Shown here: piece after piece, positions 10,043 through 18,878 of the stretch
Layout: each line of letters begins with the position of its first letter
Numbering within the stretch: the stretch's first letter is position 1
Assembly: GCF_023221595.1 (NCBI RefSeq)
Contig: NZ_CP096563.1
Location: 2,028,501 to 2,092,500 of the forward strand
Reading direction: 5' to 3'
Length of the DNA: 64,000 bases
Source: Rhodococcus qingshengii JCM 15477
GTDB taxonomy: Bacteria > Actinomycetota > Actinomycetes > Mycobacteriales > Mycobacteriaceae
Position numbers and translations under genes: made by a program
The notes under the pieces: generated by a model
Database searches by the model: none
Told to the model about the DNA's origin: nothing
What the model saw: the letters and a program-made list of their open reading frames with translations, nothing else

Positions 10043-10584
10043 GACTTGTCCTCCTTGGTCCTCCCGGTGCCGGCAAGGGCACCCAGGCCGCTATCTTGTC
10101 CGAGAAGTTCGGCGTTCCCCATATCTCCACGGGTGATCTCTTCCGCGCGAACATCGGTCAGGCCACCGCTCTCGGTGTGGAAGCAAAGAAGTACATCGAC
10201 GCCGGCGAACTCGTACCGAGCTCGATCACCAACGACATGGTGAAGGCTCGCGTCGCAGAACCGGACGCAGCAAACGGTTTCCTTCTCGACGGATTTCCGC
10301 GCTCGGTCGAACAGGCTCAGGCACTCGAGGGAATCTTGAAGGATCTCGACACCAAGCTCGACGGTGTCCTCTCCTTCGTCGTCGACGAGGACATCGTGGT
10401 CGAGCGTATGCTCGCCCGCGGTCGTGCAGACGACACCGAGGACGTCATTCGCAACCGACTCCGGGTCTACCGCGACGAGACGTCACCGCTGTTCGATTAC
10501 TACAAGGACAGCATCGTCTCCGTCGACGCGATCGGCGAGGTCGAAGAGGTCAACGCTCGCGCACTGGCAGCGTTGGGTAAGTAA
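10039..10584 (+). CDS. adk: Adenylate kinase
   Basis: 181 residues from GTG 10039. The P-loop GPPGAGKG lies at residues 7-14 and the signature [16 protein letters not shown] in the middle. The enzyme converts ATP and AMP to two ADP in the cytosol. The lid region ([19 protein letters not shown]) is the short form without a zinc-binding insertion, matching the 181-residue mycobacterial enzyme. The start overlaps secY by 4 nt and the stop shares a base with map. Confidence 0.97.
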   Translation: MRLVLLGPPGAGKGTQAAILSEKFGVPHISTGDLFRANIGQATALGVEAKKYIDAGELVPSSITNDMVKARVAEPDAANGFLLDGFPRSVEQAQALEGILKDLDTKLDGVLSFVVDEDIVVERMLARGRADDTEDVIRNRLRVYRDETSPLFDYYKDSIVSVDAIGEVEEVNARALAALGK

Positions 10585-11381
10585 TGGTCTTCGGGCGCAA
10601 ACGCAAGGTTGTTCCGTTCCGCTCCGCGGGCGAACTCGACGCGATGGCTGCTGCCGGCGCGATCGTGGGTTCGGCTCTGGTGGCGGTTCGCGCTGCGGCG
10701 AAGCCCGGTGTCAGCACTTTGGAATTGAACGCGGTCGCTGAATCCGTCATTCGTGACGCCGGCGCCGTGCCCTCGTTCCTCGGGTACCACGGCTTCACCG
10801 GCTCGATCTGCTCTTCGGTCAACGATCGCGTCGTTCACGGAATCCCTTCAGCTCAGGACATCCTGGCTGAAGGCGACCTGGTTTCCATCGACTGTGGCGC
10901 GATCCTCGACGGATGGCACGGTGACTCCGCTTGGACGTTCGGTGTCGGTGAGATCAGCGTCGCCGATCAGGAGCTCAGCGAAGCCACTCGGCTTTCCATG
11001 GAAGCCGGGATCGCGGCAATGATCGCCGGCAACCGTCTGACGGATGTTTCGCACGCGATCGAGGTCGGTACTCATGCCGCCGAGAAGTTGCACGGTCGTT
11101 CCTACGGCATCGTCGACGGATACGGCGGACACGGAATCGGCCGGGAAATGCACATGGATCCGTTCCTCGCCAATGAAGGTGCCCCGGGTAAGGGTCCTGA
11201 ACTGGTTGTCGGATCGTGCCTGGCGATTGAGCCGATGCTCACGCTCGGCACCACCGACACGGTGATTCTCGACGACGACTGGACCGTTGTGACGACCGAC
11301 GGGTCCCGTGCGGCGCACTGGGAACACACTGTCGCAGTGACCGAAGACGGTCCGCGGATTCTGACACTCCGGCCGGAGTAG
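10584..11381 (+). CDS. map: Methionine aminopeptidase, type I
   Basis: 265 residues, type Ia methionine aminopeptidase that removes the initiator Met co-translationally. The five metal ligands of the pita-bread fold are visible: two Asp in [18 protein letters not shown], His in [14 protein letters not shown], Glu in CLAIEPMLT, and Glu in [14 protein letters not shown]. The ATG shares one base with the adk stop. A strong intrinsic terminator follows, closing the secY-adk-map operon. Confidence 0.96.
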   Translation: MVFGRKRKVVPFRSAGELDAMAAAGAIVGSALVAVRAAAKPGVSTLELNAVAESVIRDAGAVPSFLGYHGFTGSICSSVNDRVVHGIPSAQDILAEGDLVSIDCGAILDGWHGDSAWTFGVGEISVADQELSEATRLSMEAGIAAMIAGNRLTDVSHAIEVGTHAAEKLHGRSYGIVDGYGGHGIGREMHMDPFLANEGAPGKGPELVVGSCLAIEPMLTLGTTDTVILDDDWTVVTTDGSRAAHWEHTVAVTEDGPRILTLRPE

Positions 11382-11433
11382 TCGACACAGTCGCTGACAA
11401 GTGTTGGCAGCGAGCATGATTCACGTTCGAGAA

Positions 11434-11465
11434 GTCCCAGCCTCATTTCGAGGCTGGGACTTTTT
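11434..11465 (+). terminator. Intrinsic terminator after map
   Basis: Perfect 11-bp stem GTCCCAGCCTC (11434-11444) and GAGGCTGGGAC (11450-11460), loop ATTTC, followed directly by TTTTT. This is one of the few textbook rho-independent terminators in the window. Confidence 0.92.
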
Positions 11466-11509
11466 CGATGGGGGAGCGGTGTGCGTCGTCACCCTGACCG
11501 GAGGCGCAT

Positions 11510-11538
11510 TTGGCCTGGTCGTTTACATCGCGTAACAT
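11510..11538 (+). promoter_or_regulatory. Candidate promoter for infA
   Basis: TTGGCC (11510-11515) and TAACAT (11533-11538) spaced by 17 bp lie 157 bp upstream of the infA ATG, in the 313-bp gap between map and infA. Apart from the terminator of map nothing else is evident in this gap. Confidence 0.45.
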
Positions 11539-11694
11539 GGCTAGGCGGTGCGCTATGCGCGTCGATAGTTCGTGTGCCTACGCCTGGATCGCTCCGGGAT
11601 AGGCCTTTCGAACTGCCGACGATCTTTCCATTGCGTGCCAATGTAACGGAAGCCGATGCACGAAGCATGCCAAACCAAACGGATCGCGGAGGAT

Positions 11695-11916
11695 ATGGCT
11701 AAGAAAGACGGGGCCATCGAGGTCGAAGGACGAGTAGTCGAGCCGCTGCCCAATGCGATGTTCCGCATTGAGCTCGAGAATGGCCACAAGGTCCTCGCCC
11801 ACATCAGCGGAAAGATGCGTCAGCACTACATTCGCATCCTCCCGGAAGATCGCGTTGTCGTAGAGCTCTCGCCCTACGATTTGTCGCGCGGACGCATCGT
11901 TTACCGCTACAAGTAA
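11695..11916 (+). CDS. infA: Translation initiation factor IF-1
   Basis: 73 residues from ATG 11695 ([20 protein letters not shown]). The S1/OB fold and the C-terminal [12 protein letters not shown] are the standard IF-1 sequence. IF-1 occupies the A site of the 30S subunit during initiation. The ribosome site GGAGGAT (11688-11694) is close to the ATG, deciding the start over an upstream in-frame ATG at 11656. rpmJ follows after 90 bp. Confidence 0.97.
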
Positions 11917-12006
11917 CGAACTTCCCGGACCTGACCTGGGTCAGGGAGAAGTATGTCTGCCGCGGTTCATCGCGGCGGGCTGCGACAAAACAGGAGATCA
12001 GAAGAC

Positions 12007-12120
12007 GTGAAGGTTCAGCCGAGCGTCAAGAAGATCTGCGAGAAGTGCAAAGTGATTCGCCGTAACGGTCGAGTCATGGTGATCTGCGAGAACCTGCGTC
12101 ACAAGCAGCGTCAGGGCTAG
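12007..12120 (+). CDS. rpmJ: 50S ribosomal protein L36, zinc-binding type
   Basis: A 37-residue protein from GTG 12007 ([20 protein letters not shown]) ending KQRQG. Zinc ligands C11, C14, C27 and H32 are all present, so this is the C+ form. L36 stabilises 23S rRNA near the GTPase centre. AGGAGA at 11992-11997 is its binding site. It is followed by a 250-bp gap before rpsM. Confidence 0.95.
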   Translation: MKVQPSVKKICEKCKVIRRNGRVMVICENLRHKQRQG

Positions 12121-12236
12121 ATCTAGCTTTTCGAAGATCTGCTTGGCAACAAGCAAAGAAGACCTCCCAGTACCAGCCATTGTTGACGAGACCCCACGCG
12201 ATCGTTCACCGATCGCCAAGGTCGGACAATGGTTCA

Positions 12237-12257
12237 CCCCCGGCACGGAGGCCGGGG
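12237..12257 (+). promoter_or_regulatory. Hairpin in the rpmJ-rpsM gap
   Basis: CCCCGGC (12237-12243) and GCCGGGG (12251-12257) form a 7-bp GC-only stem with a 7-nt loop, 113 bp before rpsM. It could act as an attenuator or a leader structure for S4-type feedback of the alpha operon. Nothing else is evident in 12121-12370. Confidence 0.35.
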
Positions 12258-12370
12258 CCCCACTGAGTTAGTTGATGAGATCATCTGCGCCTTCGGGCGT
12301 CGGTACTCGGCAAGAGGCACAGGGGAAGGGCTGGGAGCAGACCTCCGCACACCGATAAGGAAATGCCACC

Positions 12371-12745
12371 ATGGCACGTCTCTCTGGTGTTGATCTTCCT
12401 CGCGAAAAGCGCATGGAGATCGCACTGACATACATCTACGGCATCGGCCGTACCCGCTCCAAGGAAATCCTTGACGCCACCGGCGTCAGCCCGGATCTCC
12501 GGAGCAAGGACCTCTCGGACGAGGACCTGGCAAAGCTCCGCGAGTACATCGAGGAGTCGCTCAAGGTCGAGGGTGACCTTCGCCGCGAGGTTCAGGCCGA
12601 CATCCGTCGCAAGATCGAGATCGGCTGCTACCAGGGCCTGCGCCACCGTCGTGGTCTGCCCGTGCGTGGTCAGCGCACCAAGACCAACGCCCGTACCCGT
12701 AAGGGTCCGAAGCGCACCATTGCCGGCAAGAAGAAGGCGAAGTAA
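12371..12745 (+). CDS. rpsM: 30S ribosomal protein S13
   Basis: 124 residues ([20 protein letters not shown]). The helix-two-turns-helix segment [20 protein letters not shown] and the basic C-terminal tail [20 protein letters not shown] are typical. S13 contacts the P-site tRNA and L5. It starts the alpha operon rpsM-rpsK-rpsD-rpoA-rplQ; its TAA shares a base with the rpsK ATG. Confidence 0.97.
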   Translation: MARLSGVDLPREKRMEIALTYIYGIGRTRSKEILDATGVSPDLRSKDLSDEDLAKLREYIEESLKVEGDLRREVQADIRRKIEIGCYQGLRHRRGLPVRGQRTKTNARTRKGPKRTIAGKKKAK

Positions 12746-13158
12746 TGCCCCCGAAGTCACGTAGCACCGGTCCGAAGAAGACCCAGAAGACGCGTCGCAG
12801 GGATAAGAAGAACATCCCGCACGGCGCCGCTCACATCAAGAGCACCTTCAACAACACCATCGTGTCCATCACGGACCCCGCCGGAAATGTCATTTCCTGG
12901 GCGTCTTCGGGACACGTCGGCTTCAAGGGTTCGCGTAAGTCGACTCCCTTCGCCGCTCAGCTTGCTGCTGAGAGCGCTGCCCGTAAGGCGCAGGAGCACG
13001 GTGTCAAGAAGGTTGACGTCTTCGTCAAGGGACCGGGATCCGGTCGCGAGACCGCAATCCGTTCCCTCCAGGCCGCTGGCCTCGAGGTCGGCACCATTTC
13101 CGATGTAACCCCCCAGCCGCACAACGGCTGCCGTCCGCCCAAGCGGCGTCGGGTATAG
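12745..13158 (+). CDS. rpsK: 30S ribosomal protein S11
   Basis: 137 residues ([20 protein letters not shown]). The core with [20 protein letters not shown] and the signature [20 protein letters not shown] are diagnostic. S11 lines the mRNA exit channel of the 30S platform. The ATG shares a base with the rpsM stop; rpsD begins 22 bp after the end. Confidence 0.97.
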   Translation: MPPKSRSTGPKKTQKTRRRDKKNIPHGAAHIKSTFNNTIVSITDPAGNVISWASSGHVGFKGSRKSTPFAAQLAAESAARKAQEHGVKKVDVFVKGPGSGRETAIRSLQAAGLEVGTISDVTPQPHNGCRPPKRRRV

Positions 13159-13180
13159 CGGGAAGGATAGGTAGAAGAAA

Positions 13181-13786
13181 ATGGCACGTTATACCGGACC
13201 CATCACCCGCAAGTCGCGTCGTCTGCGCGTCGACCTCGTTGGAGGCGACCAGGCATTCGAGCGTCGCCCGTACCCGCCCGGACAGCACGGCCGCGCGCGT
13301 ATCAAGGAGAGCGAGTACCTGCTCCAGCTGCAGGAGAAGCAGAAGGCTCGCTTCACCTACGGCGTCATGGAGAAGCAGTTCCGCCTGTACTACAAGGAGG
13401 CGAACAACCGCCCCGGCAAGACCGGCGAGAACCTGCTTCGCATCCTCGAGTCGCGTCTCGACAACGTCGTGTACCGCGCAGGCCTCGCTCGCACGCGCCG
13501 TCAGGCACGTCAGCTGGTCACGCACGGTCACCTTCTCGTGAACAACAAGAAGGTCGACATCCCGAGCTACCGCGTCTCGCAGTACGACATCATCGATGTC
13601 AAGGAGAAGTCGCTCTCCACGCTTCCGTTCCAGGTTGCGCGTGAGACCGTCGGCGATCGCCCGGTTCCCGGGTGGCTGCAGGTTGTCGGCTCGCGTCTGC
13701 GGATCCTGGTTCACCAGCTTCCCGAGCGCGCGCAGATCGACATCGCTCTGCAGGAACAGCTCATCGTCGAGTACTACTCGAAGTAA
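13181..13786 (+). CDS. rpsD: 30S ribosomal protein S4
   Basis: 201 residues (MARYTGPITRKSRRLRVDLV). The central S4 RNA-binding domain includes ESRLDNVVYRAGLARTRRQA and RQLVTHGHLLVNNKKVDIPS. The N-terminus lacks the zinc-binding cysteines found in some S4 proteins. S4 nucleates 30S assembly and is the classical repressor of the alpha operon. It is followed by a pair of hairpins and a 120-bp gap before rpoA. Confidence 0.97.
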   Translation: MARYTGPITRKSRRLRVDLVGGDQAFERRPYPPGQHGRARIKESEYLLQLQEKQKARFTYGVMEKQFRLYYKEANNRPGKTGENLLRILESRLDNVVYRAGLARTRRQARQLVTHGHLLVNNKKVDIPSYRVSQYDIIDVKEKSLSTLPFQVARETVGDRPVPGWLQVVGSRLRILVHQLPERAQIDIALQEQLIVEYYSK

Positions 13787-13801
13787 GGCGCTTCGCACCC
13801 C

Positions 13802-13856
13802 GTGAGTGGTTGAGGAGTCTCCGGACTCCTCAACCACTCACAGGGCCGCAGGCCCT
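13802..13856 (+). terminator. Tandem hairpins between rpsD and rpoA
   Basis: The first hairpin has perfect 18-bp arms 13802-13819 and 13824-13841 around a TCCG loop (stem GTGAGTGGTTGAGGAGTC). The second is AGGGCC-GCA-GGCCCT (13842-13856), followed by TTCCC. This is strong termination or processing potential inside what is usually one operon, and it could lower rpoA-rplQ expression relative to S13-S11-S4. Confidence 0.75.
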
Positions 13857-13906
13857 TTCCCATCGTGGGCGTCAAATAGTGGACGTCCGTACAGGAGGAA
13901 ATACCA

Positions 13907-14968
13907 ATGCTCATTTCTCAGCGACCCACGCTGACCGAAGAGGTCATCGCTGATAACCGCTCGAAGTTCGTCATCGAGCCCCTGGAGCCAGGTTTCGGGT
14001 ACACGCTCGGCAATTCGCTGCGCCGCACGCTGCTCTCGTCGATCCCCGGCGCTGCTGTCACCAGCATCCGTATCGACGGCGTTCTCCACGAGTTCACCAC
14101 CGTCCCGGGCGTGAAGGAAGATGTCACCGACATCATCCTGAACCTCAAGGGCCTCGTCGTGAACTCCGAAGAGGACGAGCCGGTCACCATGTACGTCCGC
14201 AAGCAGGGCCCCGGCGCTGTTACTGCGGGCGACATCGTGCCCCCGGCAGGCGTCACCGTGAACAACCCTGATCTGCACATCGCCACCCTGAACGACAAGG
14301 GAAAGCTGGAGATCGAGCTCGTAGTCGAGCGCGGTCGTGGCTATGTCCCCGCCGTTCAGAACAAGGCGTCCGGCGCAGAGATCGGCCGTATCCCGGTCGA
14401 CTCGATCTACTCGCCGGTGCTCAAGGTCACCTACAAGGTGGAGGCCACTCGCGTCGAACAGCGCACCGACTTCGATCGGCTCGTTCTCGACGTGGAAACG
14501 AAGAACTCCATCACCGCACGGGACGCGCTCGCTTCGGCGGGCAAGACCCTGGTTGAGCTCTTCGGCCTGGCCCGTGAGCTGAACGTCGAAGCAGAAGGAA
14601 TCGAGATCGGACCCTCGCCTGCCGAGGCCGATCACATCGCTTCCTTCGGACTCCCCATCGAGGATCTGGACCTCACGGTCCGCTCCTACAACTGCCTCAA
14701 GCGCGAAGGTGTTCACACCGTCGGTGAGCTTGTCGGCCGTACCGAGTCCGATCTGCTCGACATCCGCAACTTCGGACAGAAGTCCATCGACGAGGTCAAG
14801 GTCAAGCTGCATTCGCTCGGCCTGTCCCTCAAGGACAGCCCCGCATCCTTCGATCCCACCACCGTTGCCGGCTACGACGCCGCCACCGGAACGTGGAGTG
14901 ACACTGATGCCGGTTCCTTCGGCGATGCCGAAGGTACCGAGGACTACGCCGAGACCGAACAGCTGTAG
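13907..14968 (+). CDS. rpoA: DNA-directed RNA polymerase subunit alpha
   Basis: 353 residues. The N-terminal dimerisation domain shows [20 protein letters not shown], and the C-terminal domain (about residues 250-315) shows [20 protein letters not shown] and [17 protein letters not shown], which bind UP elements and activators. A 30-residue acidic tail follows. The binding site AGGAGGAAA (13892-13900) fixes the ATG at 13907. It lies between rpsD and rplQ, with a double hairpin upstream. Confidence 0.97.
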   Translation: MLISQRPTLTEEVIADNRSKFVIEPLEPGFGYTLGNSLRRTLLSSIPGAAVTSIRIDGVLHEFTTVPGVKEDVTDIILNLKGLVVNSEEDEPVTMYVRKQGPGAVTAGDIVPPAGVTVNNPDLHIATLNDKGKLEIELVVERGRGYVPAVQNKASGAEIGRIPVDSIYSPVLKVTYKVEATRVEQRTDFDRLVLDVETKNSITARDALASAGKTLVELFGLARELNVEAEGIEIGPSPAEADHIASFGLPIEDLDLTVRSYNCLKREGVHTVGELVGRTESDLLDIRNFGQKSIDEVKVKLHSLGLSLKDSPASFDPTTVAGYDAATGTWSDTDAGSFGDAEGTEDYAETEQL

Positions 14969-14997
14969 CAGCTCAGGTCCTTTACTAGGAGATCATC

Positions 14998-15555
14998 ATG
15001 CCCAAGCCCAAGAAGGGTGCCCGCTTCGGCGGGTCGGCTTCCCACCAGAAGGCGATTTTCGCCAATCTGGCTACCGCGCTCTTCGAGCACGGTCGCATCA
15101 CCACCACCGAGTCCAAGGCCAAGGCATTGCGCCCCTACGCCGAGAAGCTCGTCACGCACGCAAAGGCCGGCACGCTGGCTCACCGTCGTGAGGTGCTGAA
15201 GGTCATCCGCAACAAGGATGTCGTTCACACCCTGTTCGCCGAGATCGGCCCGTTCTACGCGGACCGTAACGGTGGATACACCCGCATCATCAAGACGATC
15301 CCCCGCAAGGGTGATAACGCTCCGATGGCAATCATCGAGCTCGTCAAGGAAAAGACCGTCACCTCCGAGGCTGACCGCGCTCGTCGCGTCAAGTCCTCGC
15401 AGGAAGCTCCCGCCGCAGAGAACGTCGTCGAGGCCGTAGAGGCCGACGCGACCGAGGCTGAGGTCGAGAACGCTGACGCAGTCGTCGAGGCCATCGAGAA
15501 CGAGACCGCAACTGCGGCCGACGCTCCCGAGGCCGAAGAGGCCAAGAAGGACTAG
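14998..15555 (+). CDS. rplQ: 50S ribosomal protein L17
   Basis: 185 residues. The conserved L17 domain covers about residues 1-120 ([60 protein letters not shown]). The remaining 60 or so residues form an acidic Ala/Glu/Val-rich tail, a feature of actinobacterial L17. L17 surrounds the exit tunnel. The ATG is preceded by AGGAGAT (14986-14992). It ends the alpha operon and truA opens 6 bp after it. Confidence 0.96.
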   Translation: MPKPKKGARFGGSASHQKAIFANLATALFEHGRITTTESKAKALRPYAEKLVTHAKAGTLAHRREVLKVIRNKDVVHTLFAEIGPFYADRNGGYTRIIKTIPRKGDNAPMAIIELVKEKTVTSEADRARRVKSSQEAPAAENVVEAVEADATEAEVENADAVVEAIENETATAADAPEAEEAKKD

Positions 15556-15561
15556 TCTCCC

Positions 15562-16446
15562 TTGGTTTCGGCACACGCTGAATCGAACGAGCCCGCCGCC
15601 CCCATCGGGGACGGCGGGCTCGTTCGATTGCGGCTCGACATCTCCTACGACGGCACCGACTTCTCGGGTTGGGCCCGCCAGACCGATCTGCGCACCGTGT
15701 GCGGTGAGATCGAAGACAAGTTGGGAACGGTGCTTCGACGCCCGGTTCAGTTGACCGTTGCCGGTCGAACCGACGCCGGTGTCCACGCCACCGGTCAGGT
15801 AGCGCACGTCGACGTTCCGGGAGAGTTGCTCCCGGACGATCCGTCTCGACTCGTGCGCAGACTTGCACGATTTCTGCCCAAGGACGTTCGGGTCAAACAG
15901 ATATCGGTGGTTCCGGGTGACTTCGATGCGCGCTTCTCCGCGATGCGACGTTATTACGAGTACCGGGTGACCAACGCGGCGTTCGGAGTGGAACCACTAC
16001 GCGCACGCGACACCGTCTCGTATCCCAAACCACTCGATCTCGGAGCGATGCAGGATGCGTCGAATCGGCTGCTGGGTCTGCACAACTTCGCGGCATTCTG
16101 CAAGCGTCGAGAAGGCGCTACGACGGTGCGGGAGCTGCAGCGTTTCGACTGGACCCAAGAGGGCACGGTGTTCACGGCGTACGTGAATGCCGATGCGTTC
16201 TGCTGGTCGATGGTTCGCAGTCTTGTCGGCGCAGTCCTCTCCGTCGGTGAGGGACGGCGCACCGCCGACTGGGTGGCAGGGTTGCTCGACGAAACGTCGC
16301 GATCCAGTTCCATCCTCGTTGCTCCGGCGCACGGACTTTCGTTGGTCCGCGTGGACTACCCCGACTACTCGGAACTGGCTGCCCGCAACGCGATTACCCG
16401 TGAGACCCGCGAGATTCCGTCTTCGGGTGGATGCTGCGGTGACTGA
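15562..16446 (+). CDS. truA: tRNA pseudouridine(38-40) synthase TruA
   Basis: 294 residues from TTG 15562. The catalytic Asp is D71 in [14 protein letters not shown], and RYYEYRV and the C-terminal [17 protein letters not shown] are family motifs. TruA makes pseudouridine at positions 38-40 of tRNA anticodon arms. The start is uncertain: the first 22 codons overlap a large hairpin (15581-15629), and the conserved fold begins at [19 protein letters not shown] at 15628 would give 272 residues. It follows rplQ by 6 bp and converges on the acyl-CoA dehydrogenase. Confidence 0.9.
   Translation: MVSAHAESNEPAAPIGDGGLVRLRLDISYDGTDFSGWARQTDLRTVCGEIEDKLGTVLRRPVQLTVAGRTDAGVHATGQVAHVDVPGELLPDDPSRLVRRLARFLPKDVRVKQISVVPGDFDARFSAMRRYYEYRVTNAAFGVEPLRARDTVSYPKPLDLGAMQDASNRLLGLHNFAAFCKRREGATTVRELQRFDWTQEGTVFTAYVNADAFCWSMVRSLVGAVLSVGEGRRTADWVAGLLDETSRSSSILVAPAHGLSLVRVDYPDYSELAARNAITRETREIPSSGGCCGD
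15581..15629 (+). terminator. Large hairpin after rplQ, overlapping the truA start
   Basis: Perfect 18-bp arms AATCGAACGAGCCCGCCG (15581-15598) and its complement at 15612-15629; the 13-nt loop contains CCCC and GGGG that can extend the stem. It probably terminates the alpha operon, yet it lies inside the longest reading of truA. Transcripts starting downstream of it would need the later truA start. Confidence 0.75.
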
Positions 16447-16460
16447 ACATCACCATGCAA

Positions 16461-16491
16461 AATGCCCTCCCACTCTGTGTGGGAGGGCATT
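16461..16491. terminator. Bidirectional terminator between truA and the acyl-CoA dehydrogenase
   Basis: AATGCCCTCCCAC (16461-16473) and GTGGGAGGGCATT (16479-16491) form a perfect 13-bp stem with a TCTGT loop between two convergent genes. The AT pairs at the base give short T-runs on both strands. Confidence 0.85.
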
Positions 16492-16503
16492 CGTACCGGG
16501 GGG

Positions 16504-17646
16504 CTATCCCGCCAGTTGGCGCGCGATGACCAATCGCTGAATCTGGTTGGTGCCCTCGAAGATCTGCGTGATCTTGGCCTCGCGCATGTAGCGCTCGACG
16601 GGGAAGTCCTGGGTGTATCCGTACCCGCCGAATACCTGAACGGCGTCGGTGGTGACCTTCATTGCCGCGTCGGTGGCCACGAGCTTGGCGACGCTCGCGT
16701 TGCGTGAATACGGAACTCCGGCGTCGCGGCGGCGGGCTGCATCGAGGTAGGTGGCTCGCGCGGAGTCGACTGCGGCAGCCATGTCCGCGAGCACGAAACC
16801 GAGTCCCTGGTGATCGATGATCCGCTTGCCGAATGCCTTGCGCTCCTTCGCGTAAGCGACCGCGTCGTCGAGCGCGCCTTGAGCGATTCCGACGGCAACG
16901 GCGGCGATTCCGAGTCGGCCGGAGTCGAGAGCGCTGAAGGCGATCGGCAGCCCCTGGCCGCGCTGACCGATCAATCGCTCCTCAGGAATGAAGGCGTCGT
17001 CGTAATTCGCGGAGGCAGTGGGGACCGCGCGTAGCCCCATCTTCTCTTCGGGTTTTCCGAAGCTGAGGCCTTCGGTGTCCTTGTCCACCAGGAGGCAGGA
17101 GACGCCGCGTGAACCGTCGTCACTGGTGCGTGCGAAGAGATTGTAGAAGTCCGCCTTGCCGCCGTTGGTGATCCAGGCTTTCGAGCCGTTGACGCGGTAG
17201 CCGCCGTCGGTGGGCGTCGCCTTGCACGACAACGCGGCGGCGTCGGATCCGGCCTGCGCTTCGGAAAGGCTGTACGCGCCGATGGTGTTGCCGCCCAGCA
17301 TGTCCGGTAGCCAGCGCTTCTTCTGTTCGTCGGTGCCGAAGGTGAACAGCGGGAAGCACGACAGGCTGTGCACGCTCACCGCCACTGCAACCGCTGCCCA
17401 GCGTGAGGCGATCTCTTCGAGCACTTGGAGGTACACCTCGTACGGCTGATCGCCGCCGCCGAACTCCTCGGGATACGGAAGGCTCAGCAGACCCGCCTGT
17501 CCGAGTGCGGGGAACACTCCGTCTGGATACTTCTCGGCCTTCTCGTATTCGTTGACCTTGGGCGCGAGTACCTTGTCCGCGACATCACGCGTCAGTTCGA
17601 TGAGATCGCGAGCTTCTTGGCTGGGCATCAGGCGTTCGACGGGCAC
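16504..17646 (-). CDS. Acyl-CoA dehydrogenase
   Basis: 380 residues from GTG (reverse) 17646, with AGGAGCC upstream. It has the full fold: N-terminal helical domain, the FAD-binding signature AYSLSEAQAGSD, WITNGG in the beta domain, and the C-terminal helical domain with QVFGGYGYTQDFPVERYMR. The catalytic base is the Glu of the C-terminal IFEGTNQIQ, the position used by short-chain and medium-chain enzymes. It oxidises acyl-CoA to trans-2-enoyl-CoA, passing electrons to ETF. It is divergent from a TetR gene with an operator-like palindrome in between, so it is probably the regulator's target. The exact substrate cannot be read from sequence. Confidence 0.93.
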   Translation of the reverse strand: MPVERLMPSQEARDLIELTRDVADKVLAPKVNEYEKAEKYPDGVFPALGQAGLLSLPYPEEFGGGDQPYEVYLQVLEEIASRWAAVAVAVSVHSLSCFPLFTFGTDEQKKRWLPDMLGGNTIGAYSLSEAQAGSDAAALSCKATPTDGGYRVNGSKAWITNGGKADFYNLFARTSDDGSRGVSCLLVDKDTEGLSFGKPEEKMGLRAVPTASANYDDAFIPEERLIGQRGQGLPIAFSALDSGRLGIAAVAVGIAQGALDDAVAYAKERKAFGKRIIDHQGLGFVLADMAAAVDSARATYLDAARRRDAGVPYSRNASVAKLVATDAAMKVTTDAVQVFGGYGYTQDFPVERYMREAKITQIFEGTNQIQRLVIARQLAG

Positions 17647-17675
17647 GGTCGGCTCCTAGCTAGGTAATAGTACTG

Positions 17676-17699
17676 AGAACGATACTGCAGTACTGTTCT
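17676..17699. promoter_or_regulatory. Palindromic operator between the acyl-CoA dehydrogenase and tetR genes
   Basis: AGAAC-GA-TACTGCAGTA-CT-GTTCT is a 24-bp palindrome matching at 20 of 24 positions, centred on the perfect TACTGCAGTA. It lies in the 57-bp divergent gap, four bases before the tetR ATG, and must overlap both promoters. The short gap suggests a nearly leaderless tetR transcript. It is likely the binding site of the TetR product. Confidence 0.7.
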
Positions 17700-17703
17700 A
17701 GGT

Positions 17704-18282
17704 ATGGCAAGGCTGGTTCACAAGACGACTGCGCGCAGGGCAGAGTTGTTCGATCAATTGGTCGAACTGTTCTTGAGTGAGGGTTTCGCCCACCTCACGC
17801 TCGACGAGATCTCAGCTCGTCTGCACTGCTCCAAGAGCACCTTGTACACCGTGGCGGCCGGCAAAGAGGATCTGGTGCGGGCTGTGACAGTGCACTTCTT
17901 CCGGGCGGCGACCGATGCAGTGGAGAGTGCAGTCGCCGCCGAAACGGCCCCGACTCGTCGAGTCGCGGTGTATCTCGAAGCAGTGGGTGATCGGCTGTCC
18001 GCGGCGTCCAGTCAGTTCATGGAAGACCTGGCCGAATCGGTGTCGGCGAGCCAGGTCTACGAGAAGAACACGTCGATCGCTGCTGATCGTGTGCGATCGC
18101 TCATCGTCGAGGGAGTCGATTCGGGCGCCTTCCGGCAGGTACACGCATCATTTGTCGCCGATGCCGCTGCGGCGACGATGGTTCGGATCCAGCAACGCGC
18201 GGTCTACCGGGCAACTGGTCTGGACGATGCCAGCGCTTATCGGGAACTGGCAGCACTCATCACGGACGGGATCACTGCGTGA
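17704..18282 (+). CDS. TetR/AcrR family transcriptional regulator
   Basis: 192 residues. The N-terminal helix-turn-helix region (about 15-60) reads LFLSEGFAHLTLDEISARLH and CSKSTLYTVAAGKEDLVRAV, the typical TetR pattern. The C-terminal ligand domain includes ATMVRIQQRAVYRATGLDD. It most likely represses the divergent acyl-CoA dehydrogenase and itself through the palindrome at 17676-17699, with an acyl-CoA or similar ligand; that is inference. An FMN reductase gene follows 22 bp later and is probably co-transcribed. Confidence 0.9.
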   Translation: MARLVHKTTARRAELFDQLVELFLSEGFAHLTLDEISARLHCSKSTLYTVAAGKEDLVRAVTVHFFRAATDAVESAVAAETAPTRRVAVYLEAVGDRLSAASSQFMEDLAESVSASQVYEKNTSIAADRVRSLIVEGVDSGAFRQVHASFVADAAAATMVRIQQRAVYRATGLDDASAYRELAALITDGITA

Positions 18283-18304
18283 TCAGTCGCTAGCATCGAC
18301 GTTC

Positions 18305-18862
18305 ATGGCACCTTTGAACGTCGAAGTCATCGTAGGTTCGGTCCGCGAGGGGCGAATGGGACGAGCAGTGGCGGACTGGTTTGTCGAGCGCGCAACCGCG
18401 AACCCGTCGTGGAACGTATCGGTGATCGACCTCAGAGAGCTGTCGTTGCCCCAGGATTTCTCGGATTCACCTGCCACGGAGGTTTTCCGCCGGCGAATCG
18501 GGCGCGCCGACGCTGTTGTCGCCGTGACCTCCGAATACAACCACGGGTATCCGGCTGCTCTCAAGACCGCATTCGATTCGGTGAAACACGAGTGGCGTGC
18601 CAAGCCGATCGGATTCGTGTCCTACGGCGGGATTTCAGGTGGTGTTCGGGCCGTCGAGCAACTGAGGCAAGTGGTGGCGGAGTTGCACATGGTCTCGGTG
18701 CGTCAAAGCGTGACCATCCACCGGGTGCGTAAGCAATTCGGACACGAGCCGTACGGCGTCGATTCGATTGCGATCGATGCAAGCGAGAAGATGATTCGTG
18801 AATTGGATTGGTGGGGAAGCGGATTGCGGATGCAACGTGCAAGTGATCCCTATCCCGGCTGA
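18305..18862 (+). CDS. NADPH-dependent FMN reductase family protein
   Basis: 185 residues from ATG 18305. The flavodoxin-like fold shows the phosphate-binding GSVREGRMG (about residues 10-18) and the SEYNHGYPAALKTAFDSVKH motif typical of the NADPH_dep_FMN_red family (SsuE and ArsH relatives). Such proteins reduce FMN or quinones using NAD(P)H. It lies 22 bp behind tetR, so a role in the same pathway, for example supplying reduced flavin, is plausible. It converges on eccE with a 16-bp gap. Confidence 0.88.
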   Translation: MAPLNVEVIVGSVREGRMGRAVADWFVERATANPSWNVSVIDLRELSLPQDFSDSPATEVFRRRIGRADAVVAVTSEYNHGYPAALKTAFDSVKHEWRAKPIGFVSYGGISGGVRAVEQLRQVVAELHMVSVRQSVTIHRVRKQFGHEPYGVDSIAIDASEKMIRELDWWGSGLRMQRASDPYPG

Positions 18863-18878
18863 TCTTGGACATACGCGA

